Shown: positions 38,799 to 42,017 of the stretch, piece after piece
Numbering within the stretch: the first letter of the stretch is position 1
Layout of the letters: the number at the start of each line of letters is the position of its first letter
DNA from: JBCBEX01 sp038528235
GTDB taxonomy: Bacteria; Bacteroidota; Rhodothermia; Rhodothermales; Rubricoccaceae
Assembly (NCBI GenBank): GCA_038528235.1
Contig: JBCBEX010000031.1
Location: 1 to 42,017, forward strand
DNA length: 42,017 bases
Direction of reading: 5' to 3'
Program-made: the position numbers and the translations under genes
Notes under the pieces: model-generated
What the model was told of the DNA's origin: nothing
The model's database searches: none
What the model saw: the letters and a program-made list of their open reading frames with translations, nothing else

Positions 38799-39638
38799 AT
38801 GCTGTTCGGATCTTGCCCACTTCAAACCCTCGCACGCTCACACCCCCATACCCTGGAACCGCCCTACCTCCCGATCCTCTACCGCGACGAGCGGCTCGTC
38901 GCCATCGCCAAGCCGTACGGGATCCACGTCCACCGCACGCGGCTCGACCGGCAGGCGCGTGTGTTCGTGCTCCAGACGCTGCGCAACCAGATCGACCAGC
39001 ACATCTTTCCGGTCCACCGCCTCGACCGCAGCACGTCCGGCGCGATGGTCTTCGGGTTGGACTCCGAGGCGGCGACGGCGCTCGGCGCAGCGTTCCAGGA
39101 GCGACGCGTCGAGAAAAGCTACCTCGCGGTCGTGCGCGGGCACCCGCCTGAATCCGGCGTGATCGACCGGGCGCTCCGGCTGCCGGACTGGCCGAAGGAG
39201 CGCGGCGAATCGGGCCGCATGGACCCAGACGCGCGCCCCATGCAGCCCGCTGTGACGGCCTACCGGACGCTCGCCACGAGTGTGCTACCCGTGCAGGTGA
39301 GCCGCTACCCGGAGAGTTGGTATGCCCTCGTGGAGGCCCAGCCGAGGACCGGGCGCTGGCATCAGATCCGCCGCCACCTCGCGGGCATCCAGCACCCCGT
39401 CCTCGGCGACCGCCGCCACGGCGACCACCGCCACAACCACTACCTCCGCACGATCCTCGGCCACCGGCGCCTGCTCCTCCACGCAGCCCGCCTCACGATC
39501 CCCCACCCCGACGACGGCCGCTCCGTGACGGTTCATGCTCCGCCTCCCGACGCCTTTGCCCAGGCAGCCCTGGCCCTCGGCGTGCCCCTCCCCGCCGAGG
39601 CGTCTCGGCCCTCTGGATCCAACCCAGCGACGGAGTAG
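38799..39638 (+). CDS. RluA-family pseudouridine synthase
   Basis: 279 residues from ATG 38799; the first ~25 residues (LFGSCPLQTLARSHPHTLEP) are read through an octamer-like repeat and may not be native, so a start nearer PYLPILYRDE is possible. Family motifs: LYRDERLVAIAKPYGIHVHR, the catalytic-Asp motif FPVHRLDRSTSGAMVFG, VEKSYLAVVRG, PRTGRWHQIRRHLAG, GDRRHGDHRHN, LLLHAARLTIPHP. Closest in layout to TruC-type tRNA U65 synthases, which lack an S4 domain, as here. The substrate uridine is inferred from family only. Confidence 0.9.
   Translation: MLFGSCPLQTLARSHPHTLEPPYLPILYRDERLVAIAKPYGIHVHRTRLDRQARVFVLQTLRNQIDQHIFPVHRLDRSTSGAMVFGLDSEAATALGAAFQERRVEKSYLAVVRGHPPESGVIDRALRLPDWPKERGESGRMDPDARPMQPAVTAYRTLATSVLPVQVSRYPESWYALVEAQPRTGRWHQIRRHLAGIQHPVLGDRRHGDHRHNHYLRTILGHRRLLLHAARLTIPHPDDGRSVTVHAPPPDAFAQAALALGVPLPAEASRPSGSNPATE
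38822..38855. repeat. Single-arm 8-bp repeat array before the pseudouridine synthase core
   Basis: Read on the minus strand: TATGGGGG, TGTGAGCG, TGCGAGGG, TTTGAAG, matching the TRTGRNNG octamer style of the 18.9-kb array. Only one arm is seen. It lies within the 5' end of the annotated reading frame, probably displacing the native start. Confidence 0.5.
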
Positions 39639-39674
39639 TTTCGACGGGCCGTCCACCACCACGCCTCGTTACGC

Positions 39675-40130
39675 ATGTCCCGCTTCCTTCTTCTCGTCAC
39701 GCTCCTCGCCCTACCTGCCTGCAGCTTCTTCGGCAGCGACGAGGAAGTTCGAGTCGTCGCCTACGAGGGCGCCCCGATCACCGCGGCCGATGCCCAGCTC
39801 TTCGGGAACGACATCGCCTGGACCGCCCGGCTCGACACGGATCCCGAGGGGCGCCCGCGGGTGGCGCTCAATCTCCGCCGCATCGGCGCGGATGAGGGCA
39901 CTGGCGAGGAGTACGAGCTTCGCCTCATCGACGACGGCGACAGCCTTCCGCGCTTCGACGCAGGGCGCTACGAGCAGCGCACGGCCACCTCGGGCGGCGG
40001 CTTCAACGAGACCCGACGCGGCTTCCGCAGCGGCACCGTCGCCATCCAGGACTTCGATGTCAACGGCGTCGTGAGCGGGCAAGCCTCCGGCGACCTGACG
40101 TTCACGTTCTACTACAATTTCGGAGAGTGA
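39675..40130 (+). CDS. Predicted lipoprotein of unknown function
   Basis: 151 residues. Lipoprotein signal SRFLLLVTLLALPAC with lipobox LPAC. The mature part is acidic and beta-rich (VRVVAYEGAPITAADAQ; DIAWTARLDTDPEGRPRVAL; GTVAIQDFDVNGVVSGQASG; DLTFTFYYNFGE). No family is recognised. The final FYYNFGE and strand pattern suggest a small beta-sandwich or barrel facing the periplasm. The 16-bp tandem repeat array follows 38 bp after its stop. Confidence 0.75.
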   Translation: MSRFLLLVTLLALPACSFFGSDEEVRVVAYEGAPITAADAQLFGNDIAWTARLDTDPEGRPRVALNLRRIGADEGTGEEYELRLIDDGDSLPRFDAGRYEQRTATSGGGFNETRRGFRSGTVAIQDFDVNGVVSGQASGDLTFTFYYNFGE

Positions 40131-40168
40131 GGCGGCGTTGCAGTGTTGCCGTACCGCAGTTTCTCACT

Positions 40169-40232
40169 GCGACACCGCCTCACCGCGACACCGCTTCACC
40201 GCGACACCGCTTCACCGCGACACCGCTTCACC
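40169..40232. repeat. 16-bp tandem repeat (four copies) at the polX 3' end
   Basis: Four consecutive copies of GCGACACCGCTTCACC (first copy with one C/T change) occupy 40169-40232. The polX stop codon and its last residues (EAVSR) are read from copies 3 and 4 on the minus strand. Confidence 0.85.
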
Positions 40233-41897
40233 CTTCGCCACGAGCCAGGCCGCGAAGGCGTCGCGCCCCATCGCGTTGAGGCACTGCGCAGCCGTGAGCC
40301 CGCCCTTGCGCGCCACGGCGACGCCCCAGCGGATGAGGTCGAGTTGTTCGATCGAGTGCGCGTCGGGGTTGATAGCGATCAGGACGCCTGCGTCGGTGGC
40401 GGCGCGGACGTGCCGCCAGTCGAGGTCGAGGCGATACGGGTTGGCGTTGAGTTCGAGCGCGACGCCGTGGGCGGCACACGCCTCGATGACGGCGGCGTGG
40501 TCGAGCGGGTAGCCCTCGCGGCGCAGCAGCAGGCGGCCCGTCGGGTGGCCGAGGATGTGGACGTGCGGGTGCGACACCGCGCGGACGAGGCGCTCGGTCG
40601 CCTCCGCCTCGGTCATGGAGAAGTGGGTGTGGACGCTCGCCACCACGAGGTCGAGCTCCGCGAGCACCTCGTCGGGGTAGTCGAGGCTCCCGTCTTTGAG
40701 GATGTCCACCTCGGAGCCGCTGAACACGCGGAAGTCGACACCGTCGGCCTCGTACTCGGCGTTGAGTGCGCGCACCTCAGCGATCTGCTCGCGCAGGCGC
40801 TCGATGGAGAGGCCGTTGGCGACCTTGAGCGAGCGGCTGTGGTCGCAGATGCCGAAGTAGGTCAACCCGCTCGCCCGCGCGGCCTCGGCCATGGCACGGA
40901 GCGTATGCGCCCCGTCGCTGTAGGTCGAGTGGTTGTGCAGCGATCCGCGCAGGTCGGCGAGCGTGATGAGGTCGGGCAGGCTGCCCGCTGCGGCGCGCTG
41001 AAGCTCATCGGTGCCCTCGCGCAGTTCTGGGGGGACGACGGCGAGGCCCGCGCGCTCATAGATCGCCGCCTCGGTGTCGGCCTCGTCAGGCTGACCGTGC
41101 GCCTCGACAAACGCGGCGACGTGCTCGGGGGAACCCGTGCGCGCCCAGAGTTCAACGGCAAGGCGCTCCGGCTCGGTGTGGTGCACGACGAGGGCGAGTC
41201 CGTCCGGCAGCGCGCCCTCGAAAAACGCAGCGTCCGTTTGCGCGCCCGTGCATCCCTGAGCGTCGAGCACCGCGCGGACGGCGTCGGCGTCGCCCGTGGT
41301 GACGAGTTCGACCTCGCCGACCGTCTCTAGCGCGCGGCGGAAAGCCCCGGCGGGCTCAACAGCGGTCACACCATCAGCTTCGCGCAGCGCCGCCAGCAGC
41401 GGGGCCACGTCCGCGTGCGCCGTCGCGAAGTGGCGCCGTCCCTGGTAGGTCCGCAGCGTGTCGATCTGCGCTAGGATCGTGTCCTGTGTCTTCGCGCCGA
41501 AGCCGTCGAGGTCCGCGATGCGTCCGGCGACGGCCGCGGCTTCGAGGTCGTCGAGCGAGGTCACGCCGAGGTCCTGCCAGAGCCGCCGCACCTTCTTCGG
41601 GCCGAGGCCCTTCACGCGGAGCACGTCCGGCAACTCGGGCGGCAGCGTCGCGAGCAGTTCGTCGCGCACGGCGAGCGTGCCCGTCTCCACGAGTTCGCGC
41701 ACATCGCCCGCGATCGACTTGCCGATGCCGCGGACGGCGGTCAGCTCGGCACGCGTCAGGTCAGCGGCGGGCTCGTCCATGCGTTCGAGGGTGCGTGCGG
41801 CCGAGGCGAAGGCGCGGGCGCGGAACGGGTTGCCGCCGGTCAGCTCGATGAGCGCAGCGGTGTCTTTGAGCGGGCGGGCGAGGGCTTTGTTGGTCAC
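40212..41897 (-). CDS. polX: PolX-family protein: HhH/polymerase-X domain plus PHP nuclease
   Basis: 561 residues from GTG 41897 (VTNKALARPLKDTAALIELT, the family start; GTG 41942 adds 15 residues). Helix-hairpin-helix motifs (LTAVRGIGKSIAGDVRELV; LRVKGLGPKKVRRLWQDLG) precede the polymerase X fold. The palm motif reads GAFRRALETVGEVELV (residues 184-199): E195 and E197 stand where PolX normally has the catalytic Asp pair. The PHP domain (residues ~318-550) keeps its metal ligands: HNHSTYSDG, GICDHS, FSGSEVDIL, ASVHTHF, ILGHPTGR, INPDAHS. Bacterial PolX acts in base-excision repair with a 3'-5' exonuclease; here polymerase activity is doubtful, while nuclease activity looks intact. Confidence 0.92.
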   Translation of the reverse strand: MTNKALARPLKDTAALIELTGGNPFRARAFASAARTLERMDEPAADLTRAELTAVRGIGKSIAGDVRELVETGTLAVRDELLATLPPELPDVLRVKGLGPKKVRRLWQDLGVTSLDDLEAAAVAGRIADLDGFGAKTQDTILAQIDTLRTYQGRRHFATAHADVAPLLAALREADGVTAVEPAGAFRRALETVGEVELVTTGDADAVRAVLDAQGCTGAQTDAAFFEGALPDGLALVVHHTEPERLAVELWARTGSPEHVAAFVEAHGQPDEADTEAAIYERAGLAVVPPELREGTDELQRAAAGSLPDLITLADLRGSLHNHSTYSDGAHTLRAMAEAARASGLTYFGICDHSRSLKVANGLSIERLREQIAEVRALNAEYEADGVDFRVFSGSEVDILKDGSLDYPDEVLAELDLVVASVHTHFSMTEAEATERLVRAVSHPHVHILGHPTGRLLLRREGYPLDHAAVIEACAAHGVALELNANPYRLDLDWRHVRAATDAGVLIAINPDAHSIEQLDLIRWGVAVARKGGLTAAQCLNAMGRDAFAAWLVAKGEAVSR

Positions 41898-41998
41898 AGA
41901 GGTAGAAGCGACTGGCGATGGGGGACGAGCGCGCACGCGCACGTGGCGGAGCAGAGAGACTACGAACAGGCTTGACAGGCTCCTGCCGCCGCGACACC

Positions 41999-42017
41999 TT
42001 TTCGACCTTCGACCTTC
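41999..42017. repeat. Start of a 7-bp repeat array (TTCGACC) at the window edge
   Basis: TTTTCGACC, TTCGACC and TTC run to the last base, two to three units of the TTCNNCC type seen at 36185-36217. The array lies upstream of polX and continues outside the window. Confidence 0.6.

Overview
The window is high-GC bacterial chromosome, most probably from the Rhodothermota (Salinibacter/Rubricoccus-like relatives of the Bacteroidota). Supporting signs are type IX secretion C-terminal domains on two surface proteins, a 30-residue AURKAIP1/COX24-type ribosomal peptide, DUF6266 and DUF5675 proteins, TAnnTTTG-like -7 promoter elements, general lack of Shine-Dalgarno sequences, and a three-gene proton-translocating transhydrogenase. 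The assignment rests on content only, with no database search.

Layout. 1-2043: two secreted cohesin-type proteins, the first cut by the window edge and also carrying a dockerin-like pair of calcium loops. 2363-8236: an accessory island with a five-gene minus-strand phage-like cassette (DUF6266, membrane coiled coil, holin-like protein, repeat protein, DUF5675), a UPF0175 antitoxin beside a decayed DUF3368 toxin, an archaeal-type DUF234 ATPase, and a DUF433/DUF5615 toxin-antitoxin pair. 8335-8706: tmRNA (ssrA) with a strong terminator, at the island's edge. 8783-15726: housekeeping and small conserved genes (lipoprotein, ribosomal peptide, YtxH-like, YaaA-like, DUF5684, Nudix, hisB, MscS).

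15745-26445: a minus-strand operon that looks like a synthase-dependent exopolysaccharide machine. In transcription order it encodes a KaiC/RecA-like protein with a lost P-loop lysine and a GGDEF-like C terminus, a TPR/beta-barrel outer-membrane protein, a processive GT2 synthase, a membrane-anchored Pro/Ala-rich protein, and a membrane-anchored protein with GATase-like and NodB-like domains. The combination resembles Pga, Bcs and Pel systems in logic but matches none of them.

26723-33697: serC, three lipoproteins, and an ECF sigma factor followed by a Ser/Thr kinase with TPRs. 33841-37654: pntAA, pntAB and pntB, interrupted at both junctions by four-helix-bundle (23S rRNA intervening-sequence-type) genes. 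Each of these is bracketed by inverted arrays of 7-bp repeats that also supply stop and start contexts of the pnt genes. The first copy is frameshifted by an 11-bp tandem duplication. Related 7-8 bp arrays, empty of genes, recur at 18.9 kb, 38.8 kb and the right edge. 37678-41897: a lower-GC orphan gene, an ACT-domain protein, a pseudouridine synthase, a lipoprotein, and a PolX protein with an intact PHP nuclease but altered polymerase carboxylates.

The most promising candidates for undescribed biology are the exopolysaccharide operon and the intervening-protein/short-repeat elements inside the transhydrogenase operon.
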